DNA from: Erythrobacter sp. EC-HK427
GTDB lineage: Bacteria; Pseudomonadota; Alphaproteobacteria; Sphingomonadales; Sphingomonadaceae
Length of the DNA: 64,000 nucleotides
Direction of reading: 5' to 3'
Assembly (NCBI RefSeq): GCF_902498745.1
Contig: NZ_LR701479.1
Span: 872,292-936,291, forward strand
In this document: positions 8,660-22,078 of the stretch, in pieces
Numbering within the stretch: the stretch's first letter is position 1
Layout of the letters: every line of letters begins with the position of its first letter
Made by a program: the position numbers and the translations under genes
The notes under the pieces: generated by a model
The model's input: only the letters and a program-made list of their open reading frames with translations
Database searches by the model: none
Told to the model about the DNA's origin: nothing

Positions 8660-8943
8660 GAGGGCGCATCCGCGCCCTCGTCCTCGGTGCTATTCGCTCC
8701 GCCGGGACCCTTTGTTAGGCCTCAAGCGCCGGCGTTCGCATCCGCTCACTTGGCTTTCGGCCTACCGGCCGGCCCGCAGTCGCGGGCTGTCGTCGCCTGC
8801 GGCGCCGATTCCAGCTCTAGTCAGATAGAGAAGCACTGATCTCGGGCGCGACCAGCGCACGACCTAGGGCGACTGCCCGCCCGCAGCGGGCGCGTAGCGA
8901 AGCGGAGCGCGTCTAGCGAGGACGAGCCTGCGGATGCAGGCTC
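8660..8943. repeat. REP/BIME-like extragenic palindromic element
   Basis: This element fills the 315-base gap between phaZ and the DUF4126 gene; I see no gene in it. Its ends are two inverted, related hairpins. The left one, 8660-8679, is GAGGGCG-CATCCG-CGCCCTC. The right one, 8924-8943, reads GAGCCTG-CATCCG-CAGGCTC on the minus strand. The six-base loop is identical, while the stems differ by paired, compensatory changes. Both hairpins are followed inward by GTCCTCG and then a CGCTCCGC box. Several smaller palindromes lie inside (for example CGCCCGCTGCGGGCG). The layout resembles the REP pairs mobilised by RAYT (TnpA-REP) transposases; no RAYT gene is nearby. The left hairpin may also terminate phaZ transcription. 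Confidence 0.7.
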
Positions 8944-8969
8944 GCAAGAAGACAATTCGGACACTCCCA

Positions 8970-9590
8970 CTAGGCTTCCATTTCGGGCTTACGCTTCCCC
9001 AATAATCGCTTCAGCAGTCGTCGGAGCGCAACGATCAACCCGATCGCCAGCACCAGCAACAACGCCGCCACACCTGCTGCTGCCCAAGGGTATTCGTAAA
9101 CGACCCATAGCAAGCCCACGGTCGCCACGTCCTCGGCTGTGGAGGCGACGATATTCGAGACGGGCTCGGGTGAGGTGTTGATCGCTGCTCGTGCACCCGC
9201 TTTGCCGCCATGCGCCAGCAATGCGCCGCCGCCGCCGAGCAAGAACGCGACGACCTGCATCGCCGGATCGCCCGGATCGACAATCGCCAGCGCCAGCAGC
9301 GCCCCGCCCACGGGCCGCACCAGCGTGTGCACCGTGTCCCACGCGCTATCGAGCCACGGCACTTTGTCGGCAAAAAACTCCGCCGCCGCGCCGAAACCGG
9401 CGATGCCCAGCACCCACGGATTGGCGAGCACTTGCAGCGATTCGAGATGATCGGGCAGCGGCACCACGCCGCTGCGCATGGCAAGCCCCGTCGCCAGAAT
9501 GACGAGATAGAGCCGCCACCCCGCCAGCAGGCTGGCGCTGGCGGCAATGCCGAGAATTTCCATGACTCCGAGAGCAGCGACACCATCCAT
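8970..9590 (-). CDS. DUF4126-family integral membrane protein
   Basis: A 206-residue protein with about five hydrophobic segments, recognisable as DUF4126 by the segment PDHLESLQVLANPWVLGIAGF and the glycine-rich FLLGGGGALLAHGGKAGARA, followed by the SPEPVSNIVAS motif. The C-terminus is a Lys/Arg-rich tail after the last helix. The function of the family is unknown. It reads in the same direction as the exosortase-associated genes upstream, 48 bases from the O-glycosylation ligase stop side, and could be transcribed with them. Confidence 0.85.
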   Translation of the reverse strand: MDGVAALGVMEILGIAASASLLAGWRLYLVILATGLAMRSGVVPLPDHLESLQVLANPWVLGIAGFGAAAEFFADKVPWLDSAWDTVHTLVRPVGGALLALAIVDPGDPAMQVVAFLLGGGGALLAHGGKAGARAAINTSPEPVSNIVASTAEDVATVGLLWVVYEYPWAAAGVAALLLVLAIGLIVALRRLLKRLLGKRKPEMEA

Positions 9591-9638
9591 CGCGCCCGCT
9601 TATCCTACGCCGCCCCGCCTTTGTCGAGAGGCGCGCGG

Positions 9639-11006
9639 TCAGGCGGTTGCGGCGCGCCGGGTTGCCGCCAGTTTCGCGGCCACCGGCGAAGGCTCGAACC
9701 CGCGCCGCTTCTGCCGCCACTGGCTCCACAGCGCCGCCTGGAACGCCAGCAGGATGAACACGAAGGACTGGAAGGCGATGCCGACAAACAGCGCGCCGAC
9801 CAAGAAGATGATCTGCGCGTGCTGCAAGGCAGTGGCGAGATCGAACATGAAAATGTCCCGATCCGGCCGCTTCTTGCCCTCGCGCCAGCGGATGCGCTCC
9901 ATCTGGTACAGGCCGAGGCCTTGCAAGGACAGCCACAGGAACAGGCCGAGCCAGCCCTGTTCACCCAACACTTCGAAATAGGACGAGTGGTAGGCGCGCG
10001 CCTGATCGGTGATTTCGCGGTAAGTCACGCGGCGGTTGTTGCCCTCGCCCTCGACATCGGGAATCTCGTACGTAAAGCTGTTGCCGCGATAGGCGTCAAA
10101 CCCGCCGCCGGTTGGGTTGGCGAGCACGTAGTGATACGTCCATTTCCACACCTCGATGCGGGTAGACGCGCTTTCGTCCGAGCGGAAACCGGTGATCGTC
10201 TCCATCCGCTCCTTATATTCCTGCGGCAGGAAGGGCGTTGCGGCGACCACGGCGACCGCGCCGAGGCCTGCAATCAGGAAGCGGTATTTCACCTGCCGCA
10301 TCAGCAGCACCCCGAACACCGCGATGCAAATCAGGCCGGTGCGCGCGCCGGTGCCAATGGGAATCAGCATACAGGCAAAAATCAGCGCGGCGGAAAACAC
10401 CCAGACCGTCCAGTGCGGAGGGAAAATCGATCCGCGTCGGGCGAGGAAGAGGATCAGCGGGATGCTGGCAATCGCCGCAGTCGACATGATCGAGCCTTCG
10501 TAAAGGCCCGCATCGACATTCACCAGCAGCACCAGCTGGCCATAGCCACCCCCGCCAAGGACAGTTTTCAAACCGCCGCTGATCGCATTCGCCCCGATCG
10601 ACAGCACGAACACCACCAGCGCCGCTTCCAGCCGCAACCTTGTGCGCAGGGTAAGCGGGAGGAAAGCGGCGAAGAAGATGCTCTTCCACACCCAGTCCCA
10701 TTTCTGCCACGCGAATTCCTGGAAAACCGCGCCCAGCGTCGTGTAGCCGCACCACGCGAGCAGCGCGACCATCAGCGCCTGGGTGATGGTGAAGCGGCTG
10801 TTCTCTTTGGTATCGAGCACGACATAGCCGACAAAGGCGGCCACGAAGGCGACAAGCGAGAGTTGCAGGCTGCGGATAAAGCCCCAGCCGATCATCTGCG
10901 GCGAGACGATATCGACATAGATATACAGCAGCACCCAAAGGAAGGGCCGCTTGAAGCCCATCGCCAGCACCAGCGCGATGAAGATGAAGAGGACGATATC
11001 ACGCAT
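9639..11006 (-). CDS. Putative O-glycosylation ligase, exosortase A system-associated
   Basis: A 455-residue membrane protein with about ten transmembrane segments. The N-terminus (MRDIVLFIFIALVLAMGF, then YIYVDIVSPQMIGWGF) and the large loop with RMETITGFRSDESASTRIEVW fit the O-antigen-ligase-like family found with exosortase A/PEP-CTERM systems. Such proteins are thought to transfer or polymerise lipid-linked glycans, perhaps onto sorted proteins or in making the accompanying exopolysaccharide. Its start overlaps the stop of the 58-residue gene upstream by eight bases, so the two are coupled. The exosortase gene itself is not in this window. Confidence 0.85.
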   Translation of the reverse strand: MRDIVLFIFIALVLAMGFKRPFLWVLLYIYVDIVSPQMIGWGFIRSLQLSLVAFVAAFVGYVVLDTKENSRFTITQALMVALLAWCGYTTLGAVFQEFAWQKWDWVWKSIFFAAFLPLTLRTRLRLEAALVVFVLSIGANAISGGLKTVLGGGGYGQLVLLVNVDAGLYEGSIMSTAAIASIPLILFLARRGSIFPPHWTVWVFSAALIFACMLIPIGTGARTGLICIAVFGVLLMRQVKYRFLIAGLGAVAVVAATPFLPQEYKERMETITGFRSDESASTRIEVWKWTYHYVLANPTGGGFDAYRGNSFTYEIPDVEGEGNNRRVTYREITDQARAYHSSYFEVLGEQGWLGLFLWLSLQGLGLYQMERIRWREGKKRPDRDIFMFDLATALQHAQIIFLVGALFVGIAFQSFVFILLAFQAALWSQWRQKRRGFEPSPVAAKLAATRRAATA

Positions 11007-11175
11007 CGGCGCGCGGCTCCTGCGGTTCTTGCTGGGGCTGGCGGTTCTTCAGCCACGGCTTCACCGGCTTGTCTGCTGCCATGCTTTCATCATCCAGTTC
11101 AGGCCGGAAAATGATGCGCCACATGGCGACCAGAATCAGGCCGTGCGACAGTCCGATGGCAAACAGATCGATCAC
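10999..11175 (-). CDS. Small membrane protein coupled to the O-glycosylation ligase gene
   Basis: A 58-residue open frame on the minus strand starting at GTG 11175 and ending at 10999-11001, eight bases inside the following ligase gene. It has one hydrophobic segment (LFAIGLSHGLILVAMWRIIF) followed by a charged, Pro/Gln-rich tail ending QPQQEPQEPRADA. The overlap with the ligase and the membrane-plus-tail design make it a credible gene despite its size and the lack of a strong ribosome binding site. It could be an assembly factor for the ligase. I do not recognise a named family. Confidence 0.6.
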   Translation of the reverse strand: MIDLFAIGLSHGLILVAMWRIIFRPELDDESMAADKPVKPWLKNRQPQQEPQEPRADA

Positions 11176-11267
11176 GTGGGGTTGTTCATCCGCAGAGCTT
11201 TGTAAGGGCCGCTTTAGGCCAAAGCTCTTGACGGCCCGTTAAGCACAACCGGGTTAATGCGTCCGCC

Positions 11268-12497
11268 ATGACCCGGATTTTGCACGTTCTTGATCATTCG
11301 CTGCCACTGCATAGCGGCTACACCTTCCGCACCCGCGCGATCCTGACCGCGCAGCAGGCGCTCGGCTGGGAGGTGCGCGGGATTACCGGCTTGCGGCATT
11401 CGGAACCCGGCCCGCCGGTGCAGAAAGTGGACGGCTTCACCTTCCACCGCACGCCGGGCAAGGCCGAAGGGCCTGCGGGCATCAAGGAATGGCGCGAAAT
11501 CGGCGCGCTGACCGACGCGATTGTGGCGCTGGCACAGGAATGGCGGCCCGATATCCTCCACGCCCACTCGCCTGCTTTGGACGGCTTGGCCGCGGTGCGC
11601 GCGGGCAAGCGGCTGGGCATTCCCGTCGTCTACGAAATCCGCGCCTTCTGGGAAGATGCGGCGGTGGGCAATCTCACCGGGACCGAAGGCTCGCTCAAAT
11701 ACCGCCTCACCCGCCAGTTGGAAAATATGGCGGTGGCAGGGGCCGACCATGTGATGACGATTTGCCAGGGGCTGAAGGACGATCTCGTCAAACGCGGCGT
11801 TGCGCCCGACAAGATCGGGATCATGCCCAATGGCGTCGATCTCACCATGTTCGGCAATCCTACAGCGCGCGACGAGGCGCTGGCCGAGGAACTCGGCATT
11901 GGCAGCGGGCCGGTGATCGGCTTTATCGGCAGCTTCTACGATTACGAAGGGCTGGACGATCTGATCGCCGCCATGCCGCTGCTCATTGAACGCCATCCCG
12001 ATGCGCGGCTGTTGCTGGTGGGCGGCGGGCCGATGGGCGATAGCCTGAAAGCGCAAGCCGAAGCCTCGCCCGCCGCGCACGCCATCCGCTTTACCGGCCG
12101 CGTGCCGCATCACGAAGTGGAGCGGTATTATGCGCTGACCGACATTATGGCTTATCCGCGCAAGGCCAGCCGCCTCACTGATTTGGTGACACCATTGAAG
12201 CCCTTGGAAGCGATGGCGCAGATGAAAATCGTCGCCGCCAGCAATGTTGGCGGGCACCGCGAACTGGTGACCCACGGACAGACCGGTGTGCTGTTCGCGC
12301 CCGATGATCCGGGCGCCTGCGCAGCGACACTCGCCGATCTGCTCGACCGGCGCGGCGAATGGGATGCCATCCGCGAACGCGGTAAGGCGCATGTGAAAGA
12401 ACAGCATGACTGGCACGCCAATGTTCAGCGTTATCAGGTCGTTTACCAAACCCTGTTAGGCAGAAATGTGAACCGCCGGATATCCGCTGCGGCCTGA
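11268..12497 (+). CDS. Glycosyltransferase family 4, exosortase A system-associated
   Basis: A 409-residue GT-B glycosyltransferase. The N-terminus MTRILHVLDHSLPLHSGYTFR is characteristic of the GT4 subfamily linked to exosortase A/PEP-CTERM loci. The C-terminal Rossmann half carries the family motifs GFIGSFYDYEGLDDL, VGGGPMGD and the donor-site region DLVTPLKPLEAMAQMKIV with the usual E residue. It would add a sugar to a lipid-linked glycan on the cytoplasmic side. It diverges from the ligase/small-protein pair, with 92 bases between starts, so the three genes could share a control region at 11176-11267. Confidence 0.87.
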   Translation: MTRILHVLDHSLPLHSGYTFRTRAILTAQQALGWEVRGITGLRHSEPGPPVQKVDGFTFHRTPGKAEGPAGIKEWREIGALTDAIVALAQEWRPDILHAHSPALDGLAAVRAGKRLGIPVVYEIRAFWEDAAVGNLTGTEGSLKYRLTRQLENMAVAGADHVMTICQGLKDDLVKRGVAPDKIGIMPNGVDLTMFGNPTARDEALAEELGIGSGPVIGFIGSFYDYEGLDDLIAAMPLLIERHPDARLLLVGGGPMGDSLKAQAEASPAAHAIRFTGRVPHHEVERYYALTDIMAYPRKASRLTDLVTPLKPLEAMAQMKIVAASNVGGHRELVTHGQTGVLFAPDDPGACAATLADLLDRRGEWDAIRERGKAHVKEQHDWHANVQRYQVVYQTLLGRNVNRRISAAA

Positions 12498-12541
12498 CAC
12501 GTTCGGGCCAAGGCGCGCACGGCGCAGGACAGGAATTTAGC

Positions 12542-14509
12542 GTGGCGACCATGCCTATGGACAATACATCCACCCCGCGCGGCCGCGGCAAGCCGCCGGT
12601 CAGCGCGCATCCAGCATTCCCTGCCGTTGTGGCATTGTGGTTTGCCGCCCTGTTGGGGATCGGCAGTCTGATCCTGCCTGTACGCCTGTATGAAACAATC
12701 CTGACCGCCACCGGCATTTCCAGCATGGTGACAGCCGCCGCGCCGCCGCTGGGCTTTACCGCGCGCGCGCTGATCGCGCTCGTCGCTACGGTTTGCGGTG
12801 CCGGCCTTGGCCTTTACGCCGCCCGCCGGATGAGCGGGAAAAGCGGCACTGTCGGGGCGTTCCGCCGCGAAGACACCGGCCGCCGTGCCTTCAACGCCGC
12901 CGAAGAAATCGCGGAAGACGGGATTGCGGAGGACGAAGACGATCTCCCGCCCATGCGCGAGGCGATTATCCCCGCCGGTCGCCGCCGCGCGCTGGCGATG
13001 GTCGAAGATGAGGGCCCTAGCGAGCTGCTCAATGCTGCACCGCTGCCGGGCGAACAGACCGGCCTCTGGGGCGGCCTTGGCGGCGCTGTGATGCAGGCGG
13101 ACGATGCGCTCGAACTGTTCGAGGAAGTCGAACCCGAGGCATATGCCGATCTGCCGGCGCAGGATTTTGCCGTGCCGCGACAGGAATTCATGCCCGACGC
13201 CGAACCGCGCGAAGCCGAAATGGCAGGCGCGGACGCGGCTCCGCTAGACCTTGTCAGCGTGGCCGAGGAACCGACGCTGGCCGAACCGCTCCCGTTCTCG
13301 CCGCCCTCGCTCACCCGCAAGGATGCGCAGCCGTTTGACGCTCCGCAGGCAGTTCCCGGCCCGGGATTCCTCAAACCCGCCACCCCGCGCCTGTTCGAAT
13401 CGCCCAAGGCGGCGACACCCACATTCCAGATCGAAGCGCCGGAAGACTCCAGCGTTCCCGATACCTGCCCAATTCTCAGCGAGGACACTGTGTCAGACAA
13501 GCCCTTCACCCAAGACACCACCCATGCCGATCCTTTGGCGGCCAAGCCCTTCGACGCACCTGCGGGCTCGCTTGCCGAGGGCGCGCAGGGCGAAAGCGGT
13601 GCAGGTCTTGTGCAACTGGTGCAGAAGCTGGGCAGCACGCTCGAAAAGCACCGCGAGTGGAGTGCGCAGCGCGCGGCTCAAGGCTTCGCCGCCAAGGCAG
13701 TCGCGCCCGCGCCGCACACCGACGCACACTCCGAAATGCCTGGCGAGGCGATGCTGGCGGAGGAATTTGACCCCGCCGCGCCCGATGAAGCCGCAGAAGC
13801 GATGGCCGCCTATTTCGGCAAGCGGGCTGCCAGCACGATGCCAAGCGTTGCAGCAGAAGCAGAAGAGAGCGCAGATGATCCGCGCCCCTTCGCTGCTCCG
13901 AAGCAAGTCTTCCAGCCGGTCGCAGATGCCCCCATTGCAGAAGATCAACAGCACCCCACGTCCCCCGCTCCGGTAGCAGGCGAAGCCTATGCCCCGTTCA
14001 CCGGCTTTGCGGCAAAGGCCAATGAATCCTTTGCCGAGGAGTTCGAGGAAGAGGACGAAGTGGCCAGCCTTGCAGCCTCGTTCCAGCTGCCGATTGCGGC
14101 CAAGCCTGCGCCTGCTCCAATGGCCGTCGATCCGGTTGAAAGCGAACCGCTGGCCTTCTCGCCGCGCCCGGCCTTTGACATGCCGCCGCCTTCGGTTGTT
14201 CCCGCTGCCCGCGCCGAAAGCAATCGCGACGCCGATTACTCCGCCGTCGCCGCGCACAATCCGTTCAAGGCCAATGCCGAAGACTTCGTGCGCATCAACG
14301 AGCCCGAGCCCGATACGGCAGAGCCCGCCGTGGTGTTCCCCAACCAGCAGCGCCGCACCGGTTCGCTCGGCCTCACCCCGCCGCCCGCAGTAGGCGAGCA
14401 CACTGGCGGAGCGTTTGCTGCGCCCGCGCCCAACGCGGCCGCTTCGAACGACGATAACGAGCGCGCGCTGCGCGAGGCTCTGATGAACCTGCAGCGGATG
14501 GGCAAGTAA
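12542..14509 (+). CDS. Large disordered membrane-anchored protein of unknown function
   Basis: A 655-residue protein that I cannot assign to a family. GTG at 12542 is preferred because AGGACAGG ends eight bases upstream; an ATG three codons later is possible. Two hydrophobic helices lie at about residues 25-47 and 70-93. The remaining 550 residues are Ala/Pro/Glu-rich, acidic and without predicted globular blocks, apart from short basic and Gln stretches. The C-terminus ends in a helical segment (NDDNERALREALMNLQRMGK). This design suggests an inner-membrane anchor with a long flexible cytoplasmic arm. It follows the exosortase-associated glycosyltransferase by 44 bases and may be cotranscribed. 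Confidence 0.7.
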   Translation: MATMPMDNTSTPRGRGKPPVSAHPAFPAVVALWFAALLGIGSLILPVRLYETILTATGISSMVTAAAPPLGFTARALIALVATVCGAGLGLYAARRMSGKSGTVGAFRREDTGRRAFNAAEEIAEDGIAEDEDDLPPMREAIIPAGRRRALAMVEDEGPSELLNAAPLPGEQTGLWGGLGGAVMQADDALELFEEVEPEAYADLPAQDFAVPRQEFMPDAEPREAEMAGADAAPLDLVSVAEEPTLAEPLPFSPPSLTRKDAQPFDAPQAVPGPGFLKPATPRLFESPKAATPTFQIEAPEDSSVPDTCPILSEDTVSDKPFTQDTTHADPLAAKPFDAPAGSLAEGAQGESGAGLVQLVQKLGSTLEKHREWSAQRAAQGFAAKAVAPAPHTDAHSEMPGEAMLAEEFDPAAPDEAAEAMAAYFGKRAASTMPSVAAEAEESADDPRPFAAPKQVFQPVADAPIAEDQQHPTSPAPVAGEAYAPFTGFAAKANESFAEEFEEEDEVASLAASFQLPIAAKPAPAPMAVDPVESEPLAFSPRPAFDMPPPSVVPAARAESNRDADYSAVAAHNPFKANAEDFVRINEPEPDTAEPAVVFPNQQRRTGSLGLTPPPAVGEHTGGAFAAPAPNAAASNDDNERALREALMNLQRMGK

Positions 14510-14713
14510 GCCCGCCCGCCCGGCATCACGCTTACACATACTTATGCGCCTCTTGTGCGGCGCACCAAAACTTGCAATTGGCTTTTCCTGTCGCCATGAG
14601 GACGCTTCGCGACATTTTCGTGCAGCAAAGGGCTGTTGATTCGCGTTTCGTTGCCGATGAAACCGGTTTCGAGGCGCGTTTTCCAGCCGCCCCGCAACAG
14701 GAAGAGTGCCAGT

Positions 14714-19381
<4,668 letters not shown>

Positions 19382-19394
19382 GGGTTACAGAACA

Positions 19395-20831
19395 ATGGGA
19401 AAAGAAACCGGCTTTCTCGAAGTCGACCGCCAGGATCGCAGCTATGCCGATCCTGCCGAGCGGCTGAAGCATTACCGCGAATTCATCATCCCGCACAGCG
19501 AGGAGGCGCTGCAAAAGCAGGCGAGCCGCTGCATGAATTGCGGGATTCCCTACTGCCATAACGGCTGTCCGGTGAACAATATCATCCCGGACTGGAACCA
19601 TCTGGTGTATGAAGGCGACTGGCAGAACGCGCTGGAAGTGCTGCATTCGACCAACAATTTCCCTGAATTTACCGGCCGCATCTGCCCCGCCCCGTGCGAG
19701 GCGAGCTGCACATTGAACATCTCCGATGCGCCGGTGACGATCAAAAGCATCGAATGTTCGATCATCGATCGCGGGTGGAAAGAAGGCTGGGTCAAGCCGC
19801 AAGTGCCGTCCGAGAAGACCGGCAAGAGCGTCGCCGTGGTCGGTTCCGGCCCGGCAGGCATGGCCTGCGCGCAGCAACTCGCGCGCGCGGGGCATTCGGT
19901 GACCGTGTTCGAAAAGTCGGACCGCGTCGGCGGCCTGATGCGTTACGGCATTCCCGATTTTAAAATGGAGAAAACGCTCATTAACCGCCGCGCGGTGCAG
20001 ATGGAGGCCGAAGGCGTCACCTTCCGCACCAGCACCGAAGTGGGCGTCGATGTGTCGATGAAAAGCCTCAAGGAGAATTTTGACGCGGTCGTGCTGGCGG
20101 GCGGGGCAGAGCATCCGCGCGGGCTGGAAATTCCCGGCGCGGAAATGCCGGGCGTGCGCCTCGCCATGGAATTCCTCACCCAGCAGAACAAGCGCAATGC
20201 GGGCGACGATGAAACCCGCGCCGCCCCGCGCGGCACGCTGACCGCAACGGGCAAGCACGTCATCGTGATCGGCGGCGGGGATACCGGCAGCGACTGCGTC
20301 GGCACCAGCAACCGCCAAGGCGCGGCGAGCGTGACGCAGATCGAAATCATGCCGCAGCCGCCCGAGAAGGAAAACAAGCTGCTCACCTGGCCCGATTGGC
20401 CGATGAAGCTGCGCACCTCCACCAGCCATGAAGAGGGCGTGGAGCGTGATTGGGCAGTCCTGACGCGGGAAGTCATCGGTGAAGGCGGCAGGGTCACCGG
20501 CCTCAAATGCGTGCGCGCCGACTGGTCGGAGGGCCAGCTGAAGGAAGTGCCGGGCAGCGAGTTTACGCTGAAGGCCGACCTGATCCTGCTCGCCATGGGT
20601 TTTCTCGGCCCGCGCAAGCAGGGGATGCTCGAACAGGCGGGTGTCGAATTGACCCAGCGCGGCGCTGTCGCCGCGAACGAGAGCGATTATCGCACCTCGG
20701 ACGAACAGATCTACGCTTGCGGCGATATGCGGCGCGGGCAGAGCCTTGTCGTCTGGGCGATCCGCGAAGGCCGCCAATGCGCCGCCAGTGTTGACGCGGC
20801 GCTGATGGGAGCTACGCAATTGCCGCGATGA
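19395..20831 (+). CDS. gltD: Glutamate synthase (NADPH) small subunit
   Basis: The 478-residue beta subunit takes electrons from NADPH and passes them through FAD and iron-sulfur clusters to GltB. The N-terminal cysteine cluster region reads [17 protein letters not shown], and a second set is in [10 protein letters not shown], for 4Fe-4S centres. The FAD site is [15 protein letters not shown] and the NADPH site [13 protein letters not shown]. It lies 13 bases after gltB in one operon. Its last four bases (ATGA) overlap the start of the next gene, a possible 2OG oxygenase, which makes that gene part of the same transcript. Confidence 0.96.
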   Translation: MGKETGFLEVDRQDRSYADPAERLKHYREFIIPHSEEALQKQASRCMNCGIPYCHNGCPVNNIIPDWNHLVYEGDWQNALEVLHSTNNFPEFTGRICPAPCEASCTLNISDAPVTIKSIECSIIDRGWKEGWVKPQVPSEKTGKSVAVVGSGPAGMACAQQLARAGHSVTVFEKSDRVGGLMRYGIPDFKMEKTLINRRAVQMEAEGVTFRTSTEVGVDVSMKSLKENFDAVVLAGGAEHPRGLEIPGAEMPGVRLAMEFLTQQNKRNAGDDETRAAPRGTLTATGKHVIVIGGGDTGSDCVGTSNRQGAASVTQIEIMPQPPEKENKLLTWPDWPMKLRTSTSHEEGVERDWAVLTREVIGEGGRVTGLKCVRADWSEGQLKEVPGSEFTLKADLILLAMGFLGPRKQGMLEQAGVELTQRGAVAANESDYRTSDEQIYACGDMRRGQSLVVWAIREGRQCAASVDAALMGATQLPR

Positions 20832-22078
20832 GCGGCGAATCCACCTCCCTGCGGGACAACGCCCTTGCCGCATTCCGGCGCGGGGCGGGCGATGCGGCGG
20901 CCCTGTTGACGCAGGCGCTGGAGGCGGCCCCGCATGATGGCGCGCTGCTGATTGCCGAGGCGGAGGCGCTGGCAGAGGCCGGGGTCGATGCGCCCTTCGC
21001 GCGGCTCGAAGCGATGCTCGGCCAAGCGCCCGACTGGATTTCGGGCCATCAGGCGCTCGCGCGGCTCAAAAGCGAATTCGGCCACCCCGATCCGCTCGCC
21101 ACGATCGAGGCCGCGCTGCGCAAGCTGGGCCTCCATCCCTCGCTCTGGCACGCGTATCTCGGGCTGCTGGCGGGGCGGGAACGGTTTGCCGAGGCAGCGG
21201 ACCATGCCGCGCAATTGCAGCGCACAGTCGGCGCTGTGCCCGAATTGCTGCTGCTCGAAGCGCGCTACGCCGGGCTGGCGGGCGATGCCGGGCGGGGGCG
21301 GGCGCTGCTCGGCCAAGTGCCTGCGGGCACGTTCGACTACGCCTACCAATGCGCACGCAACGCGCTCCAGCGCGGGGCGGTGGAGGAAGCGGTTGCGGCG
21401 CTCGATGCAGAGCCTGCCAAGCGCGGGGACGGGGCACGGCTGTGGGCCTTGCGCGAGGTGAGTTGGCGGGCGAGCGGGGATGCGCGGCACACCTGGCTGA
21501 TGGGGCATGACGCGCTGGTGGCGGGCTTCGCGCTCGACCTCGCGCCCGCACAGCGCAGCGCCATGTGCGAGGCCCTGCGCACCCTGCACAAAGCCCGCGC
21601 CGCGCCGCCATCGCAGAGCGTGCGCGGCGGCACCCAGACGCGCGGCGCGCTGCATTTGCGCGCGGAGCCGCTGTTGCAGGAGCTGTTCGCCGGGTTCGCG
21701 GCGAAGCTGGCCACATATTGCGCGCAGCTCACCGGTCTGCCGCCCGATCACCCGCTGGGCGACATGGGCGCGCAGCCTGCGCAGATCACCGCCAGCTGGT
21801 CTGTCCGGCTGACGAGCGGCGGGCATCACGTGCCGCATTTGCACGATACCGGGCGCGTTAGCAGCGCGTGCCACCTCGCCCTGCCCGAAGGCGCGGGGGC
21901 GGGCGAAGGCGCGCTCGAACTGGGCCGCCCGCCTGCCGATATGGCGCTTGCGCTGGCCCCCCTCGCGGTGATCGACCCGCAACCCGGCCGCCTGATCCTG
22001 TTCCCCAGCTTCCTCTACCACGGGACGACACCCTTCGGCACAGGCGAACGGCTGAGCGCGGTGATCGACGCGGGTTAG
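20828..22078 (+). CDS. TPR-like protein with C-terminal 2OG-Fe(II) oxygenase domain
   Basis: A 416-residue protein. The first 280 residues are Ala/Leu-rich helical repeats of TPR type. The last 120 resemble the putative 2OG-Fe(II) oxygenase family: [10 protein letters not shown] offers His337/His339 as first metal ligand, [17 protein letters not shown] gives the distal His398, and GERLSAV the arginine that would hold 2-oxoglutarate. It would hydroxylate an unknown substrate, possibly a protein held by the repeats. It overlaps gltD by ATGA, so translation is coupled to glutamate synthase, an enzyme that consumes 2-oxoglutarate. Its stop codon interlocks with that of the convergent gene at 22075. 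Confidence 0.72.
   Translation: MSGESTSLRDNALAAFRRGAGDAAALLTQALEAAPHDGALLIAEAEALAEAGVDAPFARLEAMLGQAPDWISGHQALARLKSEFGHPDPLATIEAALRKLGLHPSLWHAYLGLLAGRERFAEAADHAAQLQRTVGAVPELLLLEARYAGLAGDAGRGRALLGQVPAGTFDYAYQCARNALQRGAVEEAVAALDAEPAKRGDGARLWALREVSWRASGDARHTWLMGHDALVAGFALDLAPAQRSAMCEALRTLHKARAAPPSQSVRGGTQTRGALHLRAEPLLQELFAGFAAKLATYCAQLTGLPPDHPLGDMGAQPAQITASWSVRLTSGGHHVPHLHDTGRVSSACHLALPEGAGAGEGALELGRPPADMALALAPLAVIDPQPGRLILFPSFLYHGTTPFGTGERLSAVIDAG

Noticed and set aside
8660-8679. The left REP hairpin as a plain terminator of phaZ
   Set aside because: It has no T tract and its inverted partner 250 bases away has the same loop and flank, so a repeat element explains it better, though it could still stop transcription.
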